A DNA stretch of 64,000 nucleotides from Neolewinella persica DSM 23188. GTDB lineage: Bacteria; Bacteroidota; Bacteroidia; Chitinophagales; Saprospiraceae. Position numbers and translations under genes: made by a program. This document shows, in pieces, positions 42,399 to 50,364 of this stretch; position 1 is the first letter of the stretch, and every line of letters starts with the position of its first letter. The DNA is taken from assembly GCF_000373105.1 (NCBI RefSeq), contig NZ_KB890443.1, forward strand, positions 1 to 64,000, in the 5' to 3' direction. The notes below the pieces were generated by a model. The model saw nothing but the letters and a program-made list of their open reading frames with translations. It searched no databases and was not told where the DNA came from.

Positions 42399-42953
42399 AT
42401 GGCCCTCGTAGAATCTACCATGCTCCCCATCGGCACCGTTGCCCCAGACTTTAACCTGCAAGACACCGTTTCGCCGGTAAAATTGAATTTTAACGACGTA
42501 AAGGGCACAAAAGGCACCCTTGTCTATTTCATTTGTAATCACTGCCCCTACGTTATCTACACCATCGAGGAACTTGTGGAAGTAGCGATGACTTACGAAG
42601 ATCTGGGCATTGGCACCGTAGCCATCAGCTCCAACGATGTGGCCAAATACCCACTCGACAGCCCGGACAACATGGAAGCTTTCGCGATGAACAACCTATT
42701 CAACTTCCCCTATCTCTACGACGAAGACCAGTCCGTTGCCCGCGCCTACGACGCGGCCTGCACCCCAGACATTTACCTCTTCGACGCCGATCAAAAGCTC
42801 TACTACCGTGGCCGCCTCGACGCCAATCGGCCCAATTCCGGCCTTGCACCCGACGGCGCCGACCTTCGTTCAGCCATTGACGCCATGCTGGCGGGGGAGC
42901 CAAGCCCGGAGAAGCAGTATCCTAGTGCGGGGTGTAACATTAAGTGGAAATAA
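42399..42953 (+). CDS. thioredoxin family protein (peroxiredoxin-like)
   Basis: A 184-residue cytosolic protein with no signal peptide. The AhpC/TSA-like fold starts PIGTVAPDFNLQDTV, and the active-site motif is FICNHCPYV (CXXC, about residues 46-54), a form found in peroxiredoxin-like thioredoxin-family proteins. The cis-Pro region is AACTPDIYLFDADQKLYYRGRLD. It probably acts as a thiol reductase or peroxidase; partners are not visible. A hairpin terminator starts at its stop codon. Confidence 0.85.
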   Translation: MALVESTMLPIGTVAPDFNLQDTVSPVKLNFNDVKGTKGTLVYFICNHCPYVIYTIEELVEVAMTYEDLGIGTVAISSNDVAKYPLDSPDNMEAFAMNNLFNFPYLYDEDQSVARAYDAACTPDIYLFDADQKLYYRGRLDANRPNSGLAPDGADLRSAIDAMLAGEPSPEKQYPSAGCNIKWK

Positions 42954-42971
42954 AAAGCCGGAGGCTTTTTT
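42952..42971 (+). terminator. rho-independent terminator of the thioredoxin-like gene
   Basis: AAAAAGCC and GGCTTTTT (8-bp stem, 3-base loop) followed by further T. The stem begins inside the TAA stop codon. Confidence 0.8.
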
Positions 42972-43017
42972 AGACGAAAAATCGCTGCGCTCCCTTGCGT
43001 CTAAAGCCGGCGCGCGC

Positions 43018-45660
43018 TTAGCGCACAAGCCGGTAAGTCCCTTTGATCAAAAACGTATTCCGCAAATCGTTGGCAAACAAGTCCTCGGTAATGGCGGAGA
43101 AGACGCTTTTGGAGGGATCGGTTCCACCAGCGGTACCCTGTGACCAGACGAGGAAGACGGTGGAACTCGGGCGGTACTCCCACCGAACGACAAAATTGGA
43201 ACGGAACTGCAGGAAGTTGAAATCCGGATCGCTGAACTCCCAGTCAATCGCCCGGTCATCATCGTCATCAACCTGGTAATTACCCGTTTCACTGTTGAAG
43301 CTGACCGCCGCTTCGGGGAAAATAGCAAACCGGTTATCGAAGTTCTTCGCTAAGGGGTCATCCACAATCTTGAACTCATCGTAGATGCCACGAGCTACGA
43401 AGGGCTGGGCGTAGTACTGGATGGTAAAATCAGGGGTAATGCTGTAGGTTGCCCGCATCGTCAGGCTGAACACTTGCTGCTTGATTTGGCCATGGACGTA
43501 GCCCGTACGGCCGTCGTCCGTTTGGGTAGTGATGTACTGGTCGCGGCGGGTAGAGGGATTGAAACTTGGCTCGATGTACAGCGAAAGGGCGTCGGTGGGT
43601 TGATAGCGTACTTCCAATCCTACGGAGCCGCCCATCACGTTACCATCATAACCTTGCCCCCCGTTGAAATACAGGTAGCTGGTTAGCTTCTTACGCTGAT
43701 CGGTGCCAATACCGCCGCCCAGCGCGTAGCCGGGTGACCGACGGAATAGTGGCCCTCCCCGCAGTGCATTCCGGCTGATGTCCTGCTGTTCGAGGTTCAC
43801 GAAAAAGCGGAAATTGGAGAAGTTCTTGAACTGCCCCCAGACGTTGGTATTGTAGCTGCGGTTAAGCGCCGCTCCGCTCCAATCCCACCCAGAGTAGATG
43901 TTGTGGTTCCACTGAAAGCGGTTGAATTTTTTCGTCGGGTTCCGCCAGCGGCGTGCCCCCCAGGCAAAGAAGTTGACCTGTTCAGTATTGTTCAGAAAGC
44001 CGATGTCGTTCAGTTCCAACCCAGGGCTGCGGAAGGTCACTCCCGATTCAAAGACCCAATCTCCGTCAAATTCACCAATGGCAACGGTACCGCCCGTGCC
44101 ACTCAGGCGGGTCGCGGAGGTGTCCACACTCAGGTGGTCGGCATCGGGCCGTTGGAAGTTGTGCTCGAAGGCCGTTTGGGTTCGGGTGATCGCTTCTTCG
44201 GTACCACGCACCTGGCTCCAGACCATATTTGTCCGCAGTTGCCAGGCCCGGTCTTTCCACCGGTGTACCAGGTCGATCCCGCTGGAGTAAGCACTATTGT
44301 GCAGGAACTCCAATTCCGGCGTTTGCAGGTCGCGGTTCACGCTGGTGAGCATCACGCCGATGGTGCTTTGCCCATCGTTAAAATCCTGCTGTACCCGGCC
44401 AACGTTGTAAGAAGTGAAGGGTTCTACCTGTTGTTTGGTTTCCCCGTCGTTATCAATCACCGTGGCGAATTCGCGCTCGGTGAAGCTTGACAACAGGCCG
44501 AGAGATAATCCAGATCGGGTCTTGCCACTTACCTTGGCAGCACCGAGAATAGTAGTATTTTCTGGCTGCTGGACGAATCGCCCAACGCCCGTATCCTCTC
44601 CAACGAAGCGGCTGGGAGCGCCGCCAATCCGGCGACTGTAGAACAACAGATCACCGTTGTACCCGCCACCGGCCTCTGCCTGGGTAATGCGGTAGTCAAA
44701 GATGTTTCGACCCTCCACGAAGAAGGGACGTTGCTCCCTGAAAAATATCTGGAAACCGTCGAGGTTGATCGCTCCGGGGTCAGCCTCTACCTGGCCGAAA
44801 TCCGGGTTGATCGTGAAGTCTACCACCACGTCATTGGTAAGGCCGATCCGGCCATCCAGGCCGGCGCTCAAGCGCTCATCCGTCTTACGGTTGAAGGGGT
44901 CATTATCAGGAAAATCACCACCGGTGCGGACTTGGCCGAGCACGTAAGGCTGAATTTCCAACGGCTTGCGAGGTTTGATCCCCTCCAGCCCTTTCAGCGT
45001 GCCGAAGCGGCTGACCCAACCGGGTTGGTTCTGCTTGACGGGGGCCCAGGAGCTCATCTCCTGTTCCCGGAATAACCGGCGGTTTACCTGCAGGCCCCAG
45101 GTCTGGCTTTCTGCTTTGCCAAATCGGAGTTGAGAGAAAGGAATCCGTGCTTCGGCGGTATATCCCTGGTCGTCCGTCTGGGCCTTGAAGAACCAGTAGG
45201 GGTTCCAGCTGCTGTCCCAGTCGTTACCATCGTTGCTGATAAATTCATCCCCTCGCACGCCGCTGGCGGAGGCGGAGAAAGAGAAACCGGTCCGCTTATC
45301 ATTGAAGCTGTCGAAATTTATTTCGACCCAGTCTCCGGGGAAGTCATCCCGGCGACCGAGGCGAGCCTCAATTTTTTCCGGATCGGTATCGAAAGCACGC
45401 CAGGCTACGTAGATGAAGCGGTCATCGTACAAAATTTTGAAGGCAGTTTCCTGGGTAACCGGATCAGCGTCGCTGGGCTGGCGCTGGTAAAAATCAGTGC
45501 CCCACTCTACCTGATTCCAGGCGGCCTCGTCGAGTTTCCCGTCTATTACGGGCGCCTCGCCTTCAATACGTTGGGTAGTGTATTCCGGTGCTGAGGTTTG
45601 GGCCGTCAGTCCGGTAAATAAGAAGAGCTGCAGCAGCAGCGTGGTTATGATCAGTCTCAT
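43018..45660 (-). CDS. DUF5916 outer-membrane protein with N-terminal CBM9-like domain
   Basis: An 880-residue protein. Signal peptide (about 1-20); a CBM9-like sandwich (about 25-215, APVIDGKLDEAAWNQVEWG, ILYDDRFIYVAWRAFD, GYTAEARIPFSQLRFG); then a long DUF5916 region with repeated amphipathic strands characteristic of an outer-membrane barrel, ending near RNTFLIKGTYRLVR. Members of this family are common in Bacteroidota; substrate and role are not established. It stands alone between a terminator and a long gap. An 18-base palindrome lies at 45676-45693 in its leader. Confidence 0.85.
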   Translation of the reverse strand: MRLIITTLLLQLFLFTGLTAQTSAPEYTTQRIEGEAPVIDGKLDEAAWNQVEWGTDFYQRQPSDADPVTQETAFKILYDDRFIYVAWRAFDTDPEKIEARLGRRDDFPGDWVEINFDSFNDKRTGFSFSASASGVRGDEFISNDGNDWDSSWNPYWFFKAQTDDQGYTAEARIPFSQLRFGKAESQTWGLQVNRRLFREQEMSSWAPVKQNQPGWVSRFGTLKGLEGIKPRKPLEIQPYVLGQVRTGGDFPDNDPFNRKTDERLSAGLDGRIGLTNDVVVDFTINPDFGQVEADPGAINLDGFQIFFREQRPFFVEGRNIFDYRITQAEAGGGYNGDLLFYSRRIGGAPSRFVGEDTGVGRFVQQPENTTILGAAKVSGKTRSGLSLGLLSSFTEREFATVIDNDGETKQQVEPFTSYNVGRVQQDFNDGQSTIGVMLTSVNRDLQTPELEFLHNSAYSSGIDLVHRWKDRAWQLRTNMVWSQVRGTEEAITRTQTAFEHNFQRPDADHLSVDTSATRLSGTGGTVAIGEFDGDWVFESGVTFRSPGLELNDIGFLNNTEQVNFFAWGARRWRNPTKKFNRFQWNHNIYSGWDWSGAALNRSYNTNVWGQFKNFSNFRFFVNLEQQDISRNALRGGPLFRRSPGYALGGGIGTDQRKKLTSYLYFNGGQGYDGNVMGGSVGLEVRYQPTDALSLYIEPSFNPSTRRDQYITTQTDDGRTGYVHGQIKQQVFSLTMRATYSITPDFTIQYYAQPFVARGIYDEFKIVDDPLAKNFDNRFAIFPEAAVSFNSETGNYQVDDDDDRAIDWEFSDPDFNFLQFRSNFVVRWEYRPSSTVFLVWSQGTAGGTDPSKSVFSAITEDLFANDLRNTFLIKGTYRLVR

Positions 45661-45675
45661 TCTAAAGGGGTGTAA

Positions 45676-45693
45676 ATACTAATGTGTTAGTAT
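45676..45693 (-). promoter_or_regulatory. palindrome in the leader of the DUF5916 gene
   Basis: ATACTAATGTGTTAGTAT has perfect 7-bp arms around a 4-base centre, 16 bases upstream of the start codon. It could be an operator or an RNA hairpin. Confidence 0.4.
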
Positions 45694-45766
45694 AGACGGT
45701 AAAGAATAAGCAGGGTTGCACCTTGCTGGATAAATTAACTTTTGGCGGAAGCGGGAGGGAAGAGGT

Positions 45767-45903
45767 GGCGGGGCCGCGGGTGCAAGGGGGAGGTAAAGGA
45801 GAGTTGGGTTCTTACCACGCCCCGACAGACGGACTTTCCCTTTTTCGCTCCTCCGTCGCGAACGGGAAAGAATCCGTCGGACGGGGCGGTTCGGCCGTCC
45901 GAC
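45767..45903. repeat. interspersed G/C repeat and hairpin in a 424-base gap
   Basis: The repeat GGCGGGGCCGCGGGTGCAAG occupies 45767-45788. Further along, GTCGGACGG (45876-45884) and CCGTCCGAC (45895-45903) form a perfect 9-bp stem. No gene is supportable between 45661 and 46084. Confidence 0.65.
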
Positions 45904-46020
45904 AAATTCTTTTGGCCTGGCGAAGCCGGACAGAAGTTTGTCTGACGGCTTTGGGCCCAGAGACAATCCACGCTATTAAAATCAATCAACCGAACAGCTC
46001 AACTTCCTTTATAAAAACAC

Positions 46021-46051
46021 TGCTCCCGTTACAGCAGCTGTAACGGGAGCA
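46021..46051 (-). terminator. terminator of the GIN-domain lipoprotein gene
   Basis: Fifteen-base perfect arms TGCTCCCGTTACAGC and GCTGTAACGGGAGCA around a single base, followed on the minus strand by GTGTTTTTAT. It is 34 bases after the gene's stop. Confidence 0.8.
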
Positions 46052-46084
46052 GGTAAAATTCATCTGGGAGTGCAATCCCAAATA

Positions 46085-46747
46085 TTAATTAGCATTCACA
46101 ATATTGCTCGCACCAGAGGTATTAGCCGTAATGCTCGGGTTACCACGGTAACGCAGCGTACTGGCGCCGGTAACGGACCCGGAGATCGAATCAGTAGCCG
46201 TAAGACTTAGTGAACTTGCTCCGCTGATGTTTACGTCCGCCTGAGTCGCCGTCAGCGAAAACAGGGAGGCCGTACTCGCACCGCTGATGGCTGCGGAAAG
46301 ATCAGCAACCGTAGTAGCGGATTCGAAATCCAGGTTAGAAGCACCGCTTACATCAATGGAAAGGTCTTGTATGTTTACGAAGCCAACCACATCCACTTTG
46401 GAAGCTCCACTTACCTCGACCTCTTCCAGCGCTGGCATAGTAATGTCGATTGTTACATCAATTTCGCGGTAGTTGCCCGAGGCCAGTTTAACCTCCAGCA
46501 TATCTCCGCTTCGGCGGACGAGCACCCGATCCTGAACATTGTCGTTGGCCCGAACGGTGACGTTAAATTCAGTACCAAACGTAATGTTCGCATTCAGCGC
46601 GCTGCTGATTTCCACACCGGTAAAACCGGATACGTCGCGAATTTCAGTGGTGATATTATTGGACCCCACAATGCGTTCATTGCTCTCGCAGGAAAAAGTA
46701 AAGCAGACCAGTGCAACGGCCAGCAGGAAAAAAGAAAAGCGTGTCAT
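46085..46747 (-). CDS. GIN-domain (DUF2807) lipoprotein, copy 1
   Basis: A 220-residue lipoprotein with lipid Cys 20 (VCFTFSC). The remainder is a head-GIN domain built of repeated GAS-containing rungs (VEVSGASKVDVVGF, IDVSGASNLDFESA, AAISGASTASLFSL, VNISGASSLSLTAT, GSVTGASTLRYRGNPSI, ANTSGASNIVNAN) that stack as a beta-solenoid. Function is unknown; such proteins are sometimes labelled putative adhesin heads. A second, more diverged member lies at 47532-48203, with a DUF1801 gene between them. Confidence 0.85.
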   Translation of the reverse strand: MTRFSFFLLAVALVCFTFSCESNERIVGSNNITTEIRDVSGFTGVEISSALNANITFGTEFNVTVRANDNVQDRVLVRRSGDMLEVKLASGNYREIDVTIDITMPALEEVEVSGASKVDVVGFVNIQDLSIDVSGASNLDFESATTVADLSAAISGASTASLFSLTATQADVNISGASSLSLTATDSISGSVTGASTLRYRGNPSITANTSGASNIVNAN

Positions 46748-46863
46748 GATAGAAGGTTTTGTGGGGTAAAAAGCAACATTTGGTTATGGTGAAAGGAGTT
46801 GCTTTTTTACCCGGTTGGTTTGTGGAGAGGGACGAACTCTCCGCACGGGGGTTGCACCTCCCG

Positions 46864-46902
46864 AAGTGAATGTCGGAATGAAAGGATAGGGGAATAGCTA
46901 CC
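46864..46902 (+). repeat. 8-bp-period array with AGCTACC flank
   Basis: AAGTGAAT, GTCGGAAT, GAAAGGAT and AGGGGAAT run in register and lead into AGCTACC, as in the arrays at 38900 and 49848. It is in the 256-base gap upstream of the GIN-domain gene. Confidence 0.7.
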
Positions 46903-47003
46903 ACAGGGGAGTACTTGCTACCGCTCGCGGACATTAGCCTCTACTTCCTGCGGCGGTTTCCAGCCTTTCCATTTCCTCGTCTTCTGTTAAACCATTCTGT
47001 CTA

Positions 47004-47432
47004 CTAGTATCGGATATCCCCTTCCCTCACTTTCTGCACCGAACTTACTACCATTTCCTGCAATACGTCGGTATCCACATCGCTGAGTTTTTTCAGGTAA
47101 AGGCAGCTTTTCCCGAGCTTGTGCTTTCCGAGTTTTTCCAGGCTTTCCTTTTCACGTTCCACGCCGCTCATAAGATAAATGCTCAGAGCTGTTTTTCGCG
47201 GGCTGAAGCCCGTGAGCATCCAATCTCCCTCCCGCCCCGAAGGATATACATAGCGATAGCTCCCGAATCCGATGATACTTGGGCCCCACATTTTCGCCGG
47301 TTCGCCGGTCACCTCCTCCATCATTTTCAGCACCCATTCGGCGTCCTGACGTTTTTGTTCGTCTTCCACCCCAGCGATAAAATCTGCAGGAAGGACGTCA
47401 GTGGGCTGGGTTTTGTTTTTTTGCTTGGCCAT
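47004..47432 (-). CDS. DUF1801 domain protein
   Basis: A 142-residue soluble protein matching the DUF1801 / YdhG-like fold: KRQDAEWVLKMMEEVTGEPAKMWGPSIIGFGSYRYVYPSGREGDWMLTGFSPRK (broken here as one continuous region, residues about 27-82), then ALSIYLMSGVE and LGKHKLGKSCLYLKKLSDVD. The family's biochemical role is unknown. No signal peptide. Flanked by two GIN-domain lipoprotein genes on the same strand, with 99- and 256-base gaps that argue against a tight operon. Confidence 0.82.
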   Translation of the reverse strand: MAKQKNKTQPTDVLPADFIAGVEDEQKRQDAEWVLKMMEEVTGEPAKMWGPSIIGFGSYRYVYPSGREGDWMLTGFSPRKTALSIYLMSGVEREKESLEKLGKHKLGKSCLYLKKLSDVDTDVLQEMVVSSVQKVREGDIRY

Positions 47433-47531
47433 GGTTAAAATCAGTTAGTTATTCAGGTATTATCCCTCCTAATATACGCAAGGTTTTAGCTTGTGGGAAA
47501 GTAAACAGTGCCGTATACGGGAGCACGGTAA

Positions 47532-48203
47532 TTAGTTTGCGTCAATAACCTGCCCGGCACCACCGCTTGATTCAATCTCTATTTGCGGGTGGCCACGGTA
47601 CAACAGGTTCCCTGTTCCTTCAAGGTTTATCTTAAGTTTATCCACCACCGTTAGGCTAATATCCCGGTTGCTTACGGAATACACTTCTGCCTGTCCGATC
47701 TTAAGTCCGAACCCGTCGACAAAGGAGTTGTAGCCAGCGGAAAGTTGCAGCCGGTCCACCCAACCTGCCTCCAACTTTAACTCGGCGCCGTCGCCCAGGG
47801 TGATGGCCGCAGTCTCCCGACTGGCAAGGCCAGAAACCACCGTTTCCCCCGCCGTCCTGATGATCAGATTTTTTAGCTCTGGTAACCGGACCATTAGCTT
47901 TGCGCTGGAGAACTGGTCCTCCAGTTCATCCGCCTCAAAACGTACCGAGAGAACGTTGTCAAAGACCTTAGTGAGGTGGTAATTATCCTGCTCCCAGCGT
48001 TTGGTCAATAAACTCACCTCATAAAATTCTCCGGCTACGATGGTTGTCTTGATCGGTGTATTTATGACGATTTCACTAAAGTCTTTGATGTCGTAGTATT
48101 CCGTCACCACCCGCTCTTCGTAGGGGATTACCTTCCCTATACAGCCGGGAAAAAGCATTGAAAGCAGGCAAAGGATGGTTAGTAGAAACAGGGGGCGCTT
48201 CAT
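47532..48203 (-). CDS. GIN-domain (DUF2807) lipoprotein, copy 2
   Basis: A 223-residue lipoprotein. ATG 48203 (seven codons inside the longest frame) puts the lipoprotein signal at the start, with lipid Cys 21 (MLFPGC). The domain pattern matches the copy at 46085-46747 (FSEIVINTPIKTTIVAGEFYEVSL, LSVRFEADELE, ending NLLYRGHPQIEIESSGGAGQVIDAN against TLRYRGNPSITANTSGASNIVNAN), but the GAS rungs are less regular. Function unknown. Confidence 0.82.
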   Translation of the reverse strand: MKRPLFLLTILCLLSMLFPGCIGKVIPYEERVVTEYYDIKDFSEIVINTPIKTTIVAGEFYEVSLLTKRWEQDNYHLTKVFDNVLSVRFEADELEDQFSSAKLMVRLPELKNLIIRTAGETVVSGLASRETAAITLGDGAELKLEAGWVDRLQLSAGYNSFVDGFGLKIGQAEVYSVSNRDISLTVVDKLKINLEGTGNLLYRGHPQIEIESSGGAGQVIDAN

Positions 48204-48327
48204 CGGGGAATTAGTTGTCGGCAACGCTTTCAGTATCCCGCTAATGGGAACAGGAGTAACCAGGTTCAGGTATTGCCTGAAGGAGGCAGGAGGTAGCCTG
48301 TCGGTTGGTTCTCAGTGCTTAAAAGCG

Positions 48328-48363
48328 AAGCGGGCGTACCGGTTTTCACCAGTACGCCCGCTT
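48328..48363 (-). terminator. terminator of the secreted thioredoxin gene
   Basis: AAGCGGGCGTAC and GTACGCCCGCTT form a perfect 12-bp stem with a 12-base loop, followed on the minus strand by CGCTTTTAAG. It lies 22 bases after the gene's stop. Confidence 0.75.
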
Positions 48364-48384
48364 AATATTTTAGGGTAACCCAAC

Positions 48385-49587
48385 TTACTTCTCGTCGAGA
48401 ATTTTAGCCGTTTCACTGTAGTCCTGGCCATCTTTCTTGGCTAATTCGATAGCTTCCATGGCTGTCTTTTTGGCCATTTCCTTATTGCCTGTCTTGCTGT
48501 ATAGCCAAGCCAGGGTGTCCATGTTGGCGTATCCAGGCTCCATTTCTACAGACTTCTTCGCCCATCCCAGGGCGGCCTTCAGTTGCTCCGGATCATCGCT
48601 GGTTTCGAAGACCGTCCACGCAACGCTGTTGAGCTCCATGGCGTTATCAGAACCGTAAGCATTGTAGTACTTGACCGCAGCAGGAACGTAGGCCTCGTTA
48701 TCCCGGGTTTGCTCAGCGTAGAGCATATTGTAATGATCCGTCAGGCGCTGAGCGATGGCACCGCCGTGCGCTTTGTAGATGGGGGCCATCTCGTCCGCAG
48801 CGGGGAGTTGTTGAGCGCCTTTTTCCTTCATGTAGTTGGTAACGAGACTCCGCTGGATGGTCATCATAAAGGTACCGGCACTGGATGCTTTAATGGCGTC
48901 ATCGGCATTTTCAAGTAAGAAAGTCATGCGTTTGCTTCCGGCCTCTCCGGGGTTAAGGAGGAGTAGCTCCATCATTCCTGGTGCAGACAAATCTTCCTGC
49001 ATGTCGAGGTATTCTCCGGCAAGCTTACGTGCCTTGCCGTCTTCCATTAAGCTGGTTAGTACTTCGGTGTAGGTAAGGATAAAGCCTGCATCGCGTTCCC
49101 CGCTTTCATAGCGCTTGTTCATGGCACCGAGGCTGTTTTCGCCAGTAGCCGCGTCGGCCAGAGCCAGGAATTCTTCCTGTTGGATGTAACCGATACCCTT
49201 GTGTACAATGTCGCCATTGCCATCAACAAAGAGGTAAGTCGGATAAGCCGCTACGCCGTAGCGCCTGGCCAGACCCGGACCTTCGCCCTTTTCCATGTCG
49301 AACTTGGCGTTGATGAATCTTTCGTTGTAGACCTTACCTACTTCTTCCAGCGGAAATACTTTGGCCGCCATCATTTTACAAGGGCCACACCAGGTGGTGT
49401 AAGCGTCGATAAAGATTACCTTATTTTCTTTTTTGGCCTGAGCCAGCAGTTCGTCGAATGGCTTTTCCACAAAGGTCATGCCTACATCGTCGGCCCCTTT
49501 AGCTTTGAGGGTCATTGTAGCAGACGTCTGCTGGGCGGTTACGCTCAGCGAGAAAAGGCAGAGCAGGAGGTAAAACGTATGTTTCAT
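48385..49587 (-). CDS. secreted thioredoxin-family protein with helical C-terminal region
   Basis: A 400-residue exported protein. A signal peptide (1-18) precedes a thioredoxin domain (about 35-150) with WCGPC at 66-70, FDMEKGEGPGLARRYGVAAYPTYLFVDGNG containing the cis-Pro (a continuous stretch near residues 92-121), and a long helical tail (150-400) ending in TPR-like helices (AWTVFETSDDPEQLKAALGW, MDTLAWLYSKTGNKEMAKKT). It is likely a periplasmic thiol-disulfide oxidoreductase of the DUF255/thioredoxin-7 kind. Redox partner not visible. Confidence 0.85.
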   Translation of the reverse strand: MKHTFYLLLCLFSLSVTAQQTSATMTLKAKGADDVGMTFVEKPFDELLAQAKKENKVIFIDAYTTWCGPCKMMAAKVFPLEEVGKVYNERFINAKFDMEKGEGPGLARRYGVAAYPTYLFVDGNGDIVHKGIGYIQQEEFLALADAATGENSLGAMNKRYESGERDAGFILTYTEVLTSLMEDGKARKLAGEYLDMQEDLSAPGMMELLLLNPGEAGSKRMTFLLENADDAIKASSAGTFMMTIQRSLVTNYMKEKGAQQLPAADEMAPIYKAHGGAIAQRLTDHYNMLYAEQTRDNEAYVPAAVKYYNAYGSDNAMELNSVAWTVFETSDDPEQLKAALGWAKKSVEMEPGYANMDTLAWLYSKTGNKEMAKKTAMEAIELAKKDGQDYSETAKILDEK

Positions 49588-49761
49588 TTAGAAATCGGTT
49601 GTAATGGTTATTGCCCAATTTACGGGAAACCGGGTGGAGTATTGGCTAACGTTAACGACTTTAGGTTAATTATAAGACAATTGTAGTAGTCTTTTAGTTG
49701 GACGGGAAAAGTGAACGGGAGAATTATAGAATGGGAGACAGCCGCAGGCAGCAGCGCAGTT

Positions 49762-49915
49762 AATAGCTGCCGCAAGTCCTTTCGCTGCCCCCAAGGCATT
49801 CACCCGGGCGAGCAAGCGTAGCGCCGCGAGTGGTATGAGCGGTAGCTATTCCCCCATTCACTCATTCTCTTATTCATTCATTCTCTCCTGGGCGGGGTCG
49901 CAGGTGCAGGGAAAA
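49762..49915 (-). repeat. composite repeat: shared block, octamer array and G/C repeat
   Basis: From left: AATAGCTGCCGCAAGT and CCTTTCGCTGCCC (49762-49790) and ACCCGGGCGAGCAAGCG (49802-49818), inverted matches to 39256-39315; AGCGCCGCGAGTGG and AGCGGTAGCT, the flank of the 38900 array; octamers ATTCCCCC, ATTCACTC, ATTCTCTT, ATTCATTC and ATTCTCTC (49848-49887); then the G/C repeat GGGCGGGGTCGCAGGTGCAG (49890 onward). It lies in the 777-base gap before uvrA. Confidence 0.8.
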
Positions 49916-49948
49916 TCCTTGAAAGAGCAGGGGAGGGACCCGGTCACC

Positions 49949-50068
49949 GCTATTTACGATAGCGTTTGGACCCAGCGCTCTATGAGCGCAAGGGCTAGAA
50001 ATTCATAGCGTTTACTTTCTATCCTGCGGTACACTAGTACAGATCACTCCCCCCTGCGCTCATAGAGC
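49949..50068. repeat. nested inverted repeats in the gap before uvrA
   Basis: GCTCTATGAGCGCA (49977-49990) pairs with TGCGCTCATAGAGC (50055-50068), and the left copy is itself part of the palindrome GCGCTCTATGAGCGC. A further stem CGCTAT...ATAGCG lies just before, near 49948-49964. No gene is supportable between 49588 and 50364. Confidence 0.6.
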
Positions 50069-50208
50069 ACCGCGTCCAGTCTTCCCCGGAGGTGAAGGAC
50101 ACCAACCCAATCATTTTTAGTAAAAGCCAAAATTTCAAACTATTTTTGCCATTCAAAGGAAAAACAGCTTGCTGTTCTGAACCCCGGGCCCTGCTTCTTC
50201 ATTCATTA

Positions 50209-50364
50209 CCTTGCACCTGCGTCCGCGCCTTGTTAGTCTTGTAGTGTGGTAGTATTATAGTCTAGTAGCCGCTACCGCAAAGAAGGTATTATATCCTGCT
50301 CAACATCCCGGAAAACCAGGCAACTAGACACCCTGACAACTCGATACCCCGACAACTCGACTAA
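50209..50364 (+). repeat. G/C repeat followed by two octamer arrays abutting uvrA
   Basis: A reverse G/C repeat copy (CCTTGCACCTGCGTCCGCGC, 50209 onward) is followed by AGTCTTGT, AGTGTGGT, AGTATTAT and AGTCTAGT (50235-50266), then by CAGGCAAC, TAGACACC, CTGACAAC, TCGATACC, CCGACAAC and TCGACTAA (50317-50364), which run directly into the uvrA ATG at 50365. Confidence 0.85.
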
